Below, one piece after another: positions 52,499-62,370 of a stretch of 64,000 bases of DNA. The translations under genes were made by a program, and so were the position numbers. How positions within the stretch are numbered: position 1 is the stretch's first letter; each line of letters starts with the position of its first letter. The stretch covers positions 62,001 to 126,000 of the forward strand of contig WRPI01000001.1 in the NCBI GenBank assembly GCA_009773395.1, read 5' to 3'. The DNA is from Hyphomonadaceae bacterium (GTDB lineage: Bacteria; Pseudomonadota; Alphaproteobacteria; Caulobacterales; Aquidulcibacteraceae). The notes beneath the pieces are model-generated. The model made no database searches. It was not told the origin of the DNA and was given only the letters and a program-made list of their open reading frames with translations.

Positions 52499-53628
52499 TT
52501 CACCTTTATCTCATCAAAACCAATTGAATGAGCATTCAATATTTGCCCATTCGCGCCTTTGGTTACAAGTTCCAACTTGCGATTTTGCCAATCTATGTTC
52601 ATTTCACCAAAATTGGTTTCGCCCGCCTTTGAATTGTAAATTCTCAAGGGCGCGATTTCATTTGCAGCATTAGAAGGTGTGCCGCCTAAAGGTGAAGCAG
52701 TAAAATCATAAATTGGATAAGAATTGCCAGCATAGCGATTTATCGATGAATGATGCCGGTCGCCCGACAAAATAATTACGCCGCCCGCATTTGTGGATTT
52801 TACTAAATCATAAAATTTTTGCCTTTGCGCTGGCATTGTGGCCCATGCTTCCCAACCATGACCATCAGCGACCAATTGGATTGAACTTATTACAAGCCTT
52901 ATTTCGGCGGGTTCTTGCAGTTTCTGTTCAAGCCATACCCACTGCTGTGGACCCAACATATCGGCCTCTGATTGCATCGAATGGGGCTGGTATCGCTCGC
53001 GGCCTTTCGCCATGGGTATATCAGTTGGAACCAAAGGGTCGCGGAAAAACCTTGTATCAAGAATGATTATTTGCACTCTTTGCCCGACTGGCCCGTGGGT
53101 AAATGCACCATAAATGCCATCATGTTGTCTGCGTTCATCACTTATTGGAACGTTCCAAAAAGTTTCGAACATGCGTTCTGACAGGCGCTTATGCGCGAAA
53201 TCGCCGCCCGCGTCATTGGCACCATAATCATGATCGTCCCAAGTCGCATAAGTTGGAACAAGGCCCACCAATTTTGAAAAAGCGCGATTTTGCGCCAATT
53301 GCCAGTAGCTTGCCCGCATACCCGACATTTGCGGATCATTTGGCGTGTAATCTCCATAAACATTGTCACCAAGCATCAAGAATAAATCAGGATTTTGAGC
53401 GCTGATTGCGTCGAACATTGTGCCGTCTTTGGGGTCTGGCAAGCAAGAGCCAAATGCGATTTTTTCCAAGCGCGGCTTCACGATTATGGGACTTGGCATT
53501 GAATGCGGAAAGTCCATCATTACCGCATCGATATAATTGATATTGGGGGCAATTGTAATTGTCGAACAAGAACCAAGGCACAATGCAAGGCTTGCGGCGA
53601 CTAGTTTTGCATAAGGTTTCATTGTCAT
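52495..53628 (-). CDS. PhoD-like phosphodiesterase/alkaline phosphatase D family lipoprotein
   Basis: About 377 residues from the ATG at 53628 (53622 is also possible). Lipobox LGSC near residue 20 anchors it to a membrane. FGSCLPDPKDGTMFDAI, MLGDNVYGDY, TWDDHDYGAND and ILSGDRHHS carry the metallophosphatase metal ligands in PhoD order. It would hydrolyse phosphate esters or diesters outside the cytoplasm. Its stop TAG coincides with the right end of the large palindromic element. Confidence 0.88.
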   Translation of the reverse strand: MTMKPYAKLVAASLALCLGSCSTITIAPNINYIDAVMMDFPHSMPSPIIVKPRLEKIAFGSCLPDPKDGTMFDAISAQNPDLFLMLGDNVYGDYTPNDPQMSGMRASYWQLAQNRAFSKLVGLVPTYATWDDHDYGANDAGGDFAHKRLSERMFETFWNVPISDERRQHDGIYGAFTHGPVGQRVQIIILDTRFFRDPLVPTDIPMAKGRERYQPHSMQSEADMLGPQQWVWLEQKLQEPAEIRLVISSIQLVADGHGWEAWATMPAQRQKFYDLVKSTNAGGVIILSGDRHHSSINRYAGNSYPIYDFTASPLGGTPSNAANEIAPLRIYNSKAGETNFGEMNIDWQNRKLELVTKGANGQILNAHSIGFDEIKVN

Positions 53629-53697
53629 GGCTCGTCCCATTATTAACGTACATATATTACACTTTTATTGTTGGTGCTAAAAGTATAAAGACCGCTT

Positions 53698-54447
53698 ATG
53701 ACTAAAACTTCTTCCAAGGCAGTTCTTGATATTTCGGTGGTTGTGCCTGTTCACAATGAAAGTGGCGCAATTGAACAATTGGTGCGGGAAATCTCCGCCG
53801 CACTGCAAGGCTATGCGTTTGAAATCATTGTGGTCGATGATTTATCCAAAGACAATACATTGCAAGTGTTGCAGGCGGCAAAAACCAAATTTCCAGAATT
53901 GCGGGTTTTTGCCCACCAATATAATGCCGGCCAAAGCGCCGCAATTATTTCAGGAGTTCGTGCGGCGCGAGCGCCAATCATTGGGACATTGGACGGCGAT
54001 GGTCAAAATGACCCCAAAGATTTGCCAAAACTATTGCGGGCATTAACGCGGGTTGATGCGCCAAATGGCCTAGCAATGGTCGCAGGCATGCGCCTTAAAC
54101 GCCAAGATAGCGCGGCCAAGAAATATGCTTCAAAAATTGCCAATGCGGTGCGGCAATTTCTTTTGAATGATGATGCAATTGATTCTGGCTGTGGGATAAA
54201 AGTAGTTAAGCGCGACCTATTTTTGAATTTGCCGTATTTCGATCACATGCATCGTTATATGGCTGCACTTATTAAACAAAGTGGGTATAGTGTTGAATTT
54301 TTAGAAGTCCACCACCGCGCACGCGAAACAGGTGCATCCAAATATACGAATTTTGGTCGCCTGCTGGCTGCACTAAGCGATTTATTTGGCGTAATTTGGC
54401 TAAGCACGCGCCACCGCAACAGTGGGAAATTAAGCGAGATAAAATAG
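53698..54447 (+). CDS. Family 2 glycosyltransferase (dolichol-phosphate mannosyltransferase-like)
   Basis: 249 residues. VVVPVHNESGAIEQLVREIS, IVVDDLSKDNT and GTLDGDGQNDPKDLPKLL (with the metal-binding Asp-x-Asp) match the DPM1/GtrB-type GT2 subgroup, and HHRARETGASKYTNFGRL is the C-terminal hallmark. No C-terminal membrane helices, unlike GtrB. It transfers a sugar to a polyprenyl or lipid acceptor; the next gene is a small membrane protein 43 bases away that may cooperate. Confidence 0.92.
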   Translation: MTKTSSKAVLDISVVVPVHNESGAIEQLVREISAALQGYAFEIIVVDDLSKDNTLQVLQAAKTKFPELRVFAHQYNAGQSAAIISGVRAARAPIIGTLDGDGQNDPKDLPKLLRALTRVDAPNGLAMVAGMRLKRQDSAAKKYASKIANAVRQFLLNDDAIDSGCGIKVVKRDLFLNLPYFDHMHRYMAALIKQSGYSVEFLEVHHRARETGASKYTNFGRLLAALSDLFGVIWLSTRHRNSGKLSEIK

Positions 54448-54490
54448 GCGCTAAGTCATTATTAAGTATATTTGGGCTATTACAAGCCAA

Positions 54491-54919
54491 ATGAAACGCT
54501 ATTTCGACACAATTCCATTGATGGCCATTCCAATTTGTCTTTATTCAATATTGGCAGCAATTGCGGCTGGATCACGCGGGGTTGATGTATTTACTCGTGA
54601 GCTTGAAACCGCGTCATTTTCCTTGACCATGCCATCAGGCGCACCTTGGGGAATATCTGGCGGAACTTTATTGGTCGCGCTAGGTTTAGTGATTTTGTTT
54701 TTCGAACTAATACGCGGCGTTGCAAATTCGCGGTTTGCCATTATTCACCACACTTGGGCGGTTTTAATTGCATTGGCGAGCCTCGGTGCTTTTATGATTT
54801 TGGATAGTTTCGCAACATCAACATTTTTTCTATTGTCCTTGATGTGCATTTTGGACATGATCGGTGGAATTATCGTCAATATTGCCGAGGCAAGCTCGCG
54901 CTCACCGCGTGTAGATTAG
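54491..54919 (+). CDS. Four-helix membrane protein of unknown function
   Basis: 142 residues with four predicted transmembrane segments (starting IPLMAIPICLYSILAAIAAG) and a loop between the first two that is hydrophilic (SRGVDVFTRELETAS). It resembles uncharacterised alphaproteobacterial small membrane proteins found downstream of GT2 enzymes. Likely co-transcribed with the glycosyltransferase. The 3' end overlaps a convergent gene by four bases. Confidence 0.75.
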   Translation: MKRYFDTIPLMAIPICLYSILAAIAAGSRGVDVFTRELETASFSLTMPSGAPWGISGGTLLVALGLVILFFELIRGVANSRFAIIHHTWAVLIALASLGAFMILDSFATSTFFLLSLMCILDMIGGIIVNIAEASSRSPRVD

Positions 54920-55227
54920 GCGATAGCCATTAATCTTTGCGGCATGTTCAGTTTATGGGCATAAGCCAAAGCACCTGCAAATATATTATTTTCCACACCG
55001 GTTTCGCCCGCTTCAATTAAAACATGAATAGCAAATAATGGGTTTAGGCCATAATGCGTGGTTTTTGCTTGATTATATGCACGGTCTTGATTGTTTGTGC
55101 CTGCCCCATATACATTGATGCGCGGTGCATCGACATTTAGATTGGCTTTTTCTACCGCAGTCACAGCCGTTACTTTGTCCCGAATTGGGACAATGGCGCG
55201 GCTTGAAACTGGTGAAATAATGCTCAT
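54916..55227 (-). CDS. Hypothetical protein, 103 residues
   Basis: Not recognised. The composition is protein-like, with a polar first half and LNPLFAIHVLIEAGETGVEN near the centre-right. Its ATG overlaps the stop of a 40-residue frame upstream (GCATGA), suggesting a translationally coupled pair. No signal peptide or membrane segment. Confidence 0.5.
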   Translation of the reverse strand: MSIISPVSSRAIVPIRDKVTAVTAVEKANLNVDAPRINVYGAGTNNQDRAYNQAKTTHYGLNPLFAIHVLIEAGETGVENNIFAGALAYAHKLNMPQRLMAIA

Positions 55228-55346
55228 GCCACATAAGACGCAGATTCTGTGCCATCGACAATCGTCATTACTATGGGATTCACCAAATCTTTATTAGGTT
55301 TTGCTAAGTAAATTTTGATGAATTCACCATTTTCAAATTCTGGCAT
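55224..55346 (-). CDS. Hypothetical small protein, 40 residues
   Basis: Short frame from ATG at 55346 (MPEFENGEFIKIYLAKPNKD...) ending in TGA that overlaps the start of the 103-residue gene. AGGC lies eight bases upstream as a weak ribosome site. It is antisense to the extreme 5' part of the open frame of the EAL gene, so only one of the two readings there can be right. Function unknown. Confidence 0.4.
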   Translation of the reverse strand: MPEFENGEFIKIYLAKPNKDLVNPIVMTIVDGTESASYVA

Positions 55347-55380
55347 TATTTCGCCTGGCAAAAGCAATGTCCGTGAACTT

Positions 55381-56421
55381 ATGTTCTGGCATGCTTTTGA
55401 CTTGTTGGAAGTTCTGGCCTGCACATTTGATGATTATGGCAATCTCAATTTTATCAATCAGCAATCAAGCAATATGTTCATGTTGGACAGCCCGCCAAAA
55501 ACGCTTGATGAATTGTCTGAGATTTTGGGCTTGCCAAGTTTTGCAATGCATATTTTGTCGCAAAATGCGTCTAAACTTAGCCCGCAAAATGAAGTATTGG
55601 TAACGCGCTCTGATAATGGTCAATTGGAAGTGCGGGTAAATCACAAAACTAAACTTATCAGTTTGCAGAAACTTGGCAGCAAACCACTCACCAATATTAC
55701 TGATGACGTGCAAACGCTCGCATTAAAACAAGCATTGAAAGAAAACCGCATCGCGCTTTTCCGCCAGCCGATTGTAACTTCAACGGATGGCAGTATTGTT
55801 CGCTTTGAGTGTTTGGCGAGAATGATAAATGTCGATGGCACAATCGCCAATGCCGCCGATTTCATACCGGCCGCCGAACGCGCCGGCTTAATTGCCGATC
55901 TCGATATTGCCGCACTTAATTTGGCACTTGCAGCGCTTAAAGGCCGCGCGGACCTGCAATTGGCGGTTAACGTCTCGGCAGCAACAATTGCGGACTTTAA
56001 TGCGCGCCAAGAATTCGAAAATATGCTTAAGCACTCCCGCAATGAAGCTGGCTATTTGACTGTCGAAATCACCGAAACCATTGCCATTCAAGATTTGGAT
56101 GTGGCCGCCAAATTTGCCGCCAAAGTGCGCGTGAATAACGCAAGAGTTGCGCTTGATGATTTTGGTTCGGGCCATACTTCATTTCGCTCATTAAAAGCGA
56201 TTCCGCTTGATGAAGTGAAAATTGACGGTCATTACGTCGAAAAAATTCATGAGCGTGGTGATAGTCGCGCTTTTGTGAAAGCCATTCAAAGCCTATCCCA
56301 TGATTTGGGCCTAGAAACCATCGCCGAGCGCGTCGAGACCGAAACCGAAGCCGCGATATTGCGTGATATTGGCATTTTTGGCTTGCAAGGCTATTTATTC
56401 GGTAGGCCACAAGCGGCGTAA
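55381..56421 (+). CDS. EAL-domain cyclic-di-GMP phosphodiesterase
   Basis: 346 residues from the ATG at 55381; an ATG at 55318 is possible but overlaps the divergent small gene. An N-terminal part of about 110 residues (a PAS-like FDDYGNLNFINQQSSNMFML) precedes the EAL domain. The eponymous motif reads ECL (RFECLARM), but the catalytic Glu is kept, as are Asn in AVNVSA, Glu in EITET, the Asp pair in LDDFGSGH, Lys in VKIDG, Glu in AERVE and Gln in LQGYLFGRP. It should therefore be active and lower c-di-GMP. No GGDEF domain is present. Confidence 0.88.
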   Translation: MFWHAFDLLEVLACTFDDYGNLNFINQQSSNMFMLDSPPKTLDELSEILGLPSFAMHILSQNASKLSPQNEVLVTRSDNGQLEVRVNHKTKLISLQKLGSKPLTNITDDVQTLALKQALKENRIALFRQPIVTSTDGSIVRFECLARMINVDGTIANAADFIPAAERAGLIADLDIAALNLALAALKGRADLQLAVNVSAATIADFNARQEFENMLKHSRNEAGYLTVEITETIAIQDLDVAAKFAAKVRVNNARVALDDFGSGHTSFRSLKAIPLDEVKIDGHYVEKIHERGDSRAFVKAIQSLSHDLGLETIAERVETETEAAILRDIGIFGLQGYLFGRPQAA

Positions 56422-56466
56422 TACAAATAGCTGGCAAGTGGCGATAATTTTCGCTAAAATCCGCCC

Positions 56467-56673
56467 ATGGATATTTCAAACTATAATTGGCTCATATTTA
56501 TTAGTCTTGCCGTTGTTTTAGCGATTCTGATTTATGGTGTTATTAACCTCGCTGCTAGCGGCGATAAAGCGAGGTCGCGTTCTAATTTGCTTATGCGATA
56601 TCGCGTGATTGCTCAATTTGTTGTTGTCATATTATTGATGATTGGCTTTTGGCTTAAATCGCGGGCCAATTAA
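56467..56673 (+). CDS. HIG1-domain twin-transmembrane protein
   Basis: 68 residues, two transmembrane helices joined by a basic loop. SNLLMRYRVIAQFVVVILLM is the HIG1 family signature. Alphaproteobacteria typically carry this gene directly before the PduO-type adenosyltransferase, as here with zero gap (TAAATG). Mitochondrial relatives stabilise respiratory complexes; the bacterial role is unproven. Confidence 0.85.
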   Translation: MDISNYNWLIFISLAVVLAILIYGVINLAASGDKARSRSNLLMRYRVIAQFVVVILLMIGFWLKSRAN

Positions 56674-57249
56674 ATGGTGGTTTTGAATAAAATCTACACC
56701 AAGACTGGCGATAAAGGCAAAACCCGCCTTGCCACAGGCGAAGAAGTGTCCAAAACCAATTTGCGTTTGGCCGCCTATGGCACGATTGACGAATGCAATT
56801 CCTTTATTGGCGTCGCAAGGCTTCATATTGGCGATGACGTCCTGCTTGATGAAATTTTGATGCGCATTCAAAATGATTTGTTTGATTTAGGCGCGGATTT
56901 GGCGACGCCCGATAATGGCAAAGATTTGGGCTATGAGCCATTGCGAATTATTGCATCGCAGGTCACCCGCCTTGAAAATGAAATCGATTTTATGAATGCA
57001 GATATTGCACCACTCAACAGCTTCATTTTGCCAGCTGGCAGCGCATTGGCGGCAAACCTTCATGTTGCGCGAACCGTTGCAAGGCGCGCCGAGCGTGAAA
57101 TTGCGGCATTGATGGAGAGAGGCGAAAAAATATCGGACGCCGCGTTTCAATATGTTAACCGCCTGTCGGATTTGCTGTTTGTTGCCGCAAGACGCGCCAA
57201 TGATAATGGCAAAGCCGATGTAAAATGGGTTCCTGCAGGGAATCGTTAG
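56674..57249 (+). CDS. Cob(I)alamin adenosyltransferase, PduO type
   Basis: 191 residues. [17 protein letters not shown] at the N-terminus is the ATP-binding P-loop-like motif, [16 protein letters not shown] follows, and RVARR-type [17 protein letters not shown] with [16 protein letters not shown] near the end completes the family pattern. It makes adenosylcobalamin from cob(I)alamin and ATP. It complements the B12 uptake operon at 2.3-6.9 kb: its product is the riboswitch ligand. The 3' end overlaps rimO by four bases. Confidence 0.95.
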   Translation: MVVLNKIYTKTGDKGKTRLATGEEVSKTNLRLAAYGTIDECNSFIGVARLHIGDDVLLDEILMRIQNDLFDLGADLATPDNGKDLGYEPLRIIASQVTRLENEIDFMNADIAPLNSFILPAGSALAANLHVARTVARRAEREIAALMERGEKISDAAFQYVNRLSDLLFVAARRANDNGKADVKWVPAGNR

Positions 57250-58571
57250 GCTCCACACCCATACAAATCATATTCATCGGCGTCGGTTACTTTGGCCATT
57301 AATTTATCGCCCACTTTAGCGCCCTCAAATGGTTCGATAATAATATTGCCGTCAACTTCGGGGGCGTCCCAAATTGTGCGGGCGATTATGGTTCCGTCTT
57401 CTTCAATTTCATCGACCAAAACCTCTATTTCGCGGCCGATTTTGGTTTGCAGACGTTTGGCCGAAACTTCTTGCGCGACTTCCATCAAGCGTTCCCAACG
57501 CGATTGTTTCACATCTTCTGGGATTTGTTCATCGAGTTCGCGTGACGGCGCGTGGATTACATTTTCATATTTGAAAACTCCGACCCTATCAATTTCGGCT
57601 TCACGCACAAAATCCAATAGCATTTGAAAATCTTCTTCGGTTTCGGACGGAAAACCCACAATGAAAGAACTACGAATACATAAATCAGGGCAAATTTCGC
57701 GCCATGCTTTGATGCGTGCGGCTTGTTTCTCAATATTCGCGGGGCGCACCATTTTTTTGAGAATGCGCGGTGAAGCGTGTTGGAATGGGATATCAAGATA
57801 GGGCAGGATTTTGCCATCACGCATTAAAGGAATGACCTCATCGACATGCGGATATGGATATACATAATGCAGCCGCACCCACACGTCCATTTCGCCCAGC
57901 GCAACCGCCAAATCATAAAATTTTGCACGAGTTTCGATGCCCTTAAAGCTGCTGGCTTCATATTTTATATCGCGTCCATACGCTGACGTATCTTGGGAAA
58001 CCACCAATAGTTCTTTGACCCCGGCCCGCACCAAATTTTCCGCCTCGGCAATCACCGAATTGGCTGGGCGCGAAACCAAATCGCCGCGCAAAAATGGGAT
58101 TATGCAAAATGAACAACGATTGTCGCAACCTTCCGAGATTTTGAGATAGGCATAATGGCGGGGCGTAAGCCTTATGCCCGATGCGGGAACCAAATCTTGA
58201 AACGGCTCATGCTTGGGCGGTAAAACTTCATGCACCGCCGCCATTACATTTTCATATTGTTGCGGCCCGGTTATCGCCAAAACCTTGGGGTGTTCGGCCA
58301 TAATTACATCAGGCTCCGCGCCCAAACAGCCAGTGACAATAACTTTGCCGTTTTCTCTTATGGCTTCACCAATTGCATCCAAACTCTCGGCGCGCGCACT
58401 ATCCAAAAACCCGCAAGTATTGACCAAAACCAAATCCGCGCCTTCATATGTGCCAGTTATTTCATAGCCTTCGGCGCGAAGTTTGGTTATTATGCGCTCA
58501 CTATCCACCAACGCCTTGGGGCAGCCAAGCGAGACAATGCCGATTTTTTTTGAAGCTGGTGCAATATTCAT
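57246..58571 (-). CDS. rimO: Ribosomal protein S12 methylthiotransferase
   Basis: 441 residues with the MTTase layout: UPF0004 domain ([33 protein letters not shown]), radical SAM domain with [16 protein letters not shown], and a C-terminal TRAM domain ([16 protein letters not shown]). [13 protein letters not shown] and [15 protein letters not shown] favour RimO over MiaB. It adds a methylthio group to Asp of S12. Single gene, convergent with the adenosyltransferase. Confidence 0.95.
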   Translation of the reverse strand: MNIAPASKKIGIVSLGCPKALVDSERIITKLRAEGYEITGTYEGADLVLVNTCGFLDSARAESLDAIGEAIRENGKVIVTGCLGAEPDVIMAEHPKVLAITGPQQYENVMAAVHEVLPPKHEPFQDLVPASGIRLTPRHYAYLKISEGCDNRCSFCIIPFLRGDLVSRPANSVIAEAENLVRAGVKELLVVSQDTSAYGRDIKYEASSFKGIETRAKFYDLAVALGEMDVWVRLHYVYPYPHVDEVIPLMRDGKILPYLDIPFQHASPRILKKMVRPANIEKQAARIKAWREICPDLCIRSSFIVGFPSETEEDFQMLLDFVREAEIDRVGVFKYENVIHAPSRELDEQIPEDVKQSRWERLMEVAQEVSAKRLQTKIGREIEVLVDEIEEDGTIIARTIWDAPEVDGNIIIEPFEGAKVGDKLMAKVTDADEYDLYGCGA

Positions 58572-58614
58572 GCGCGGCTTTTAGCGGTGGATGCAAAAAG
58601 AGGCAAGTTTCCTT

Positions 58615-60441
58615 CTACCCAATATATCCCTTATCCCGATAAACCTGTTCCAAAACCGCCAATGGCACCGAGCCCGCCAGCAAGCCAGTATCGTGAAAAT
58701 CCTTGATAGAAAACCTATCACCCATATGCGCCCGCATACGTTCCCTTAGGCGCACCCATTCAATTTTGCCTACCATATATCCAAGGGCTTGGCCGGGCCA
58801 AACTACATAGCGCTCAATTTCAGTGGTAGCGGCGCTTACTTGGTCGCCTGTATATTGCACCAAATAATTGATGGCCTGATCGCGGCTCCAGCGTTTGGCG
58901 TGCATACCGCTATCGACGACCAAACGAACTGCGCGGAATAATGCGTCATGGAGCATTCCGACTTTGCCAAATGGATCATTTTCATACATGCCCATTTCGT
59001 CTGCCACTTGTTCGGAATAAAGCGCCCAGCCTTCGGCATAAGCATTAAAGCCTTGAATTTTGCGCAACATTGGCAAAGCGGCCTCTTGCTGAATAGCAAT
59101 TTGGAAATGGTGCCCCGGCACGCCTTCATGGAATGTTAGGGTGGGCAAAAGCCATTTGGGCTGCTCTTTGGTATCGCGCAAATTGATATAATATGCCCCC
59201 GCGCGTGAACCATCCAATGCGCCCGAATTATAATATCCACCCGGTGCACCCGCTTCGACTTCAACTGGAACCCGTTTAATTTCTAATTTGGCTTTGGGTA
59301 GGACATTGTAATAATCGGGGACTTTTTTATAAATTTCTTCAACTAAATGATTGAGGTGACGCAATAATTCCGCTTTGCCCGCATCATTATTGGGGTAATG
59401 TTGGCGCGGGTCATTATTAAGTGCTGCCATGCGTTGGCCGGGGGTGCCTTCGGTGATGCCTTGGGCGTTTAGAATGGTATTAATCTGGCTTGTGATTTCC
59501 GCAACTTTATCAAGCCCAAGCCTATGAACTTCACCTGCTGTCATATTGGCTGTAGTGCTGCCCTTAATCGCATATTCATAACGCTCGGCACCTTGGGGTA
59601 AGCGCCATATTCCTGCAGCGCCCGATGCGCCATTTAGTTTGGCATTAACCGCAGCGGCTTGCGCCACCAATGCCCGATGAATTGGCCCACCAACCGCAGC
59701 ATTTGCGCGGGCAACGAAATTGCCTCTTATGCCTTTTGACCTAAGTTTCGATGCAAACGCTCTAACAAGATTATTATCTGCGGCGCGTTTGCGCGTCATT
59801 GGAGTCAATTGTTCCAAAGTTCGGCGCAAAATAAAATCAGGCGGGGTTAGGCCGATGGCGCAATCTTCGTTAAAATTAGTGGTTTCTTCACTCAATACCG
59901 CGGCATATTCGTGAAGCCTTGCGACATAAGCCTCAGCATCGTCACGGGTTTCAATTGCGTGCTGACTATCAAGAAAGTCTGGTGTGGATTGATATGACCC
60001 GGTTAATTGCGAAATCGGGTAAGGATTGCCACCGGCTGAGGTGCCTTGGAATCTGTTTGCGCCATCAATGGTATGCGAAGCATCCCAAAGCACCGTATCA
60101 TAATTTATGCGGTCCATTCCTAGCAGCGAATTACGGTCTATTGCTTCGAGCGAAGTTTTAAGCCCCCGACCAAAAGCAAGATATCGGTCGCGGCTCGCTT
60201 TATCAGCATGATCCAGTTTTGATTTTTGGAATGCAAGCGGACCTTTATCCGCTCCAATAGATGTGCAAAGCCCCGGTGATAATTTCAATAGATCTTGAAA
60301 CGCACCATCGAGCACGTTCGCCAACGCATCGGAGCTCGGTGCTTCTGCGGCGTTAGCAATGCTAATAATTCCGCTGGCAACGCCAAATGCGCCAAGCCCG
60401 ATGCGGCTAGTTTTATTGATAAAATCGCGACGATTAAACAT
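58615..60441 (-). CDS. DUF885 family metallopeptidase-like protein, Tat-exported
   Basis: 608 residues. NRRDFINKTSRIGLGAFG at the N-terminus is a twin-arginine signal. TFHEGVPGHHFQIA holds the HExxxGH zinc-type motif that defines DUF885, with Glu of EGWALYSEQVADEMG as the downstream ligand. Relatives have been linked to peptidase activity, but the substrate is not known. Lone gene; a 222-base region separates it from the divergent GNAT with no clear feature in it. Confidence 0.88.
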   Translation of the reverse strand: MFNRRDFINKTSRIGLGAFGVASGIISIANAAEAPSSDALANVLDGAFQDLLKLSPGLCTSIGADKGPLAFQKSKLDHADKASRDRYLAFGRGLKTSLEAIDRNSLLGMDRINYDTVLWDASHTIDGANRFQGTSAGGNPYPISQLTGSYQSTPDFLDSQHAIETRDDAEAYVARLHEYAAVLSEETTNFNEDCAIGLTPPDFILRRTLEQLTPMTRKRAADNNLVRAFASKLRSKGIRGNFVARANAAVGGPIHRALVAQAAAVNAKLNGASGAAGIWRLPQGAERYEYAIKGSTTANMTAGEVHRLGLDKVAEITSQINTILNAQGITEGTPGQRMAALNNDPRQHYPNNDAGKAELLRHLNHLVEEIYKKVPDYYNVLPKAKLEIKRVPVEVEAGAPGGYYNSGALDGSRAGAYYINLRDTKEQPKWLLPTLTFHEGVPGHHFQIAIQQEAALPMLRKIQGFNAYAEGWALYSEQVADEMGMYENDPFGKVGMLHDALFRAVRLVVDSGMHAKRWSRDQAINYLVQYTGDQVSAATTEIERYVVWPGQALGYMVGKIEWVRLRERMRAHMGDRFSIKDFHDTGLLAGSVPLAVLEQVYRDKGYIG

Positions 60442-60663
60442 ATATCATTCCCCCAAAATTTGTTTTGCAAGGAGTATTTTACAAATCGCAATTATACAAT
60501 TTAATTTTTCGTATGGTTTGGCAATTTCTCCCAATAGAGCAGGGCCAAATCGCATGATAATTCTAAGTGAGGGCAATTGCACACCTACTCAAATTTTATC
60601 GTTTTGTCGTCGGACTAATTGCGCTATTATGCGCAATAGAAAAATAAGCCAGTCGGTGCCACG

Positions 60664-61209
60664 TTGAAAAATATATTGCTAAGGACAGCCGAAATTGAAG
60701 ATGCAGATGAACTTGGCTCTTTGCATGTCCGAACATGGCAAGAAACATATACGGGATTACTTCCAAATGAATTTCTCGAAAAAACTACTATAAACTCACG
60801 CGTTGAAATGTGGCAACGAGTTTTAAGTCAAATGGAGACACTCGGTGTTGTCAGCGTAGTTGTTGCTCAAGGAGCAGAAGGAATAATCGGCTTTGCTTCT
60901 AGCTCCAAACAACGAAACATTGACCTCGTCGAGATGGGTTACTTAGGTGAAATTGGCGCAATTTATGTCTTGAATTCTTTCCAAAACAAAGGGATTGGGA
61001 GCGCCTTAATGCGAGAAATGGCGCGCGCATTATCCGAGCGCAAGCTTAATTCAGCAAGCCTTTGGGTTTTGGAAGACAACTCGCCTGCCCTAAGATTTTA
61101 TGAATATCATGGAGCTAAACCATTAAATCTTTCAAAACCATTCACGGATGGTTCATCGATTCGTGAAATGGCCTATGGTTGGCGAGACTTAGCGCCACTC
61201 ATATATTAA
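60664..61209 (+). CDS. GNAT family N-acetyltransferase
   Basis: 181 residues from a TTG. RTAEIEDADELGSLHVRTWQETYTG and GEIGAIYVLNSFQNKGIGSALM hold the acetyl-CoA loop (QNKGIG); ASLWVLEDNSPALRFYEYHGAK is the C-terminal motif. It is unrelated in detail to the three tandem GNATs at 16-18 kb. Substrate unknown. The 3' end overlaps the convergent OYE gene by four bases. Confidence 0.87.
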   Translation: MKNILLRTAEIEDADELGSLHVRTWQETYTGLLPNEFLEKTTINSRVEMWQRVLSQMETLGVVSVVVAQGAEGIIGFASSSKQRNIDLVEMGYLGEIGAIYVLNSFQNKGIGSALMREMARALSERKLNSASLWVLEDNSPALRFYEYHGAKPLNLSKPFTDGSSIREMAYGWRDLAPLIY

Positions 61210-62297
61210 TACAATGTCATCAAATCTCTACGCTCAAAGCTTTTGAGCTCATCCAAGCGCCCGTCTTTGATTTTATCAACCCATTCTGGGTCATTTAATA
61301 AGGCGCGGCCCACGGCAATCACGTCAAATTCTTTGTCTTCAAGGCGCTTTAATACGCCATCAATTGACGCTGGTTGGGAGCCTTCGCCCATAAATGCCGC
61401 TACAAATTCACCCGACAGGCCAACCGAACCCACGGAAATGGTGGGCACGCCGATAAGCTTTTTGGCCCAGCCCGCAAAGTTCAAATCAGAGCCTTCAAAC
61501 TCTGGCTCCCAAAAGCGGCGTTGTGAGCAATGTAGCACGTCGGCGCCTGCATCGACTAAGCCACCCAACCATTCGGTCATTTCTTCGGGGGTGTTGGCAT
61601 TGCGCGCAGTATAATCTTGCTGCTTCCATTGCGAAATGCGAATGACAATAGCGAAATCTTCGCCAACCGCCGCGCGGCACGCCTTAATAACTTCGCGCGC
61701 AAACATAGAGCGTTCACCAATTGTCGGCCCACCCCATTTATCATTGCGCAAGTTCAAATCTTTCCAAAAGAATTGATCAATTAAATAGCCATGCGCACCA
61801 TGCAATTCCAAACCATCAAAACCCAAATCCTTGGCGGATTTTGCTGACGCCGCGAATGCCGCAATTGTATCGGCAATATCGGCTTCGGTCATTGGTTCGG
61901 CGGAAATTTTGTCTTTAGCGTGCAATCCTGATGGGCTGTCTTTTGGCAATGGGTCATAGCCCGATCGACCCTTAACATTGCCAACATGCCAAATTTGTGG
62001 GATTATTACGCCGCCAACTGAGTGAACTTCATCGACCACTTTTTTCCATTTGGGTAAAGCGTCGCCGTAAAAATTGGGTATGCTTTCGTCGTTTTTGGAA
62101 GCCGGGCGTTCAATAACTGTGCCTTCAGTAATTATTAGGCCAACATTATGCTCTGCGCGGCGCTTGTAATATACCGCAACATCATCAGTTGGAATGCCTT
62201 TGGGCGAGAAAGAGCGCGTCATTGGCGCCATTGCGACGCGGCTTTTTGACTTAATGGATTTTATTTCAAATGGTTCAAATAGTGTGGCCAAAGACAT
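61206..62297 (-). CDS. Old yellow enzyme family NADH:flavin oxidoreductase
   Basis: 363 residues of the FMN TIM barrel. RVAMAPMTRSFS, LELHGAHGYLIDQFFWKDLNLR (with the active-site His and Asn region replaced as HGAH), and the FMN phosphate region VGRALLNDPEW are family marks. It reduces activated double bonds such as enones and nitro compounds using NAD(P)H. Single gene. Close to NemA and xenobiotic reductases; the natural substrate is unknown. Confidence 0.92.
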   Translation of the reverse strand: MSLATLFEPFEIKSIKSKSRVAMAPMTRSFSPKGIPTDDVAVYYKRRAEHNVGLIITEGTVIERPASKNDESIPNFYGDALPKWKKVVDEVHSVGGVIIPQIWHVGNVKGRSGYDPLPKDSPSGLHAKDKISAEPMTEADIADTIAAFAASAKSAKDLGFDGLELHGAHGYLIDQFFWKDLNLRNDKWGGPTIGERSMFAREVIKACRAAVGEDFAIVIRISQWKQQDYTARNANTPEEMTEWLGGLVDAGADVLHCSQRRFWEPEFEGSDLNFAGWAKKLIGVPTISVGSVGLSGEFVAAFMGEGSQPASIDGVLKRLEDKEFDVIAVGRALLNDPEWVDKIKDGRLDELKSFERRDLMTLY

Positions 62298-62370
62298 TTA
62301 ATGCTCCTGATTATTTTGGAAATAATCACATAGGGTTTGCATTTGAAAAGGTAAATGATAATCAAATTTC

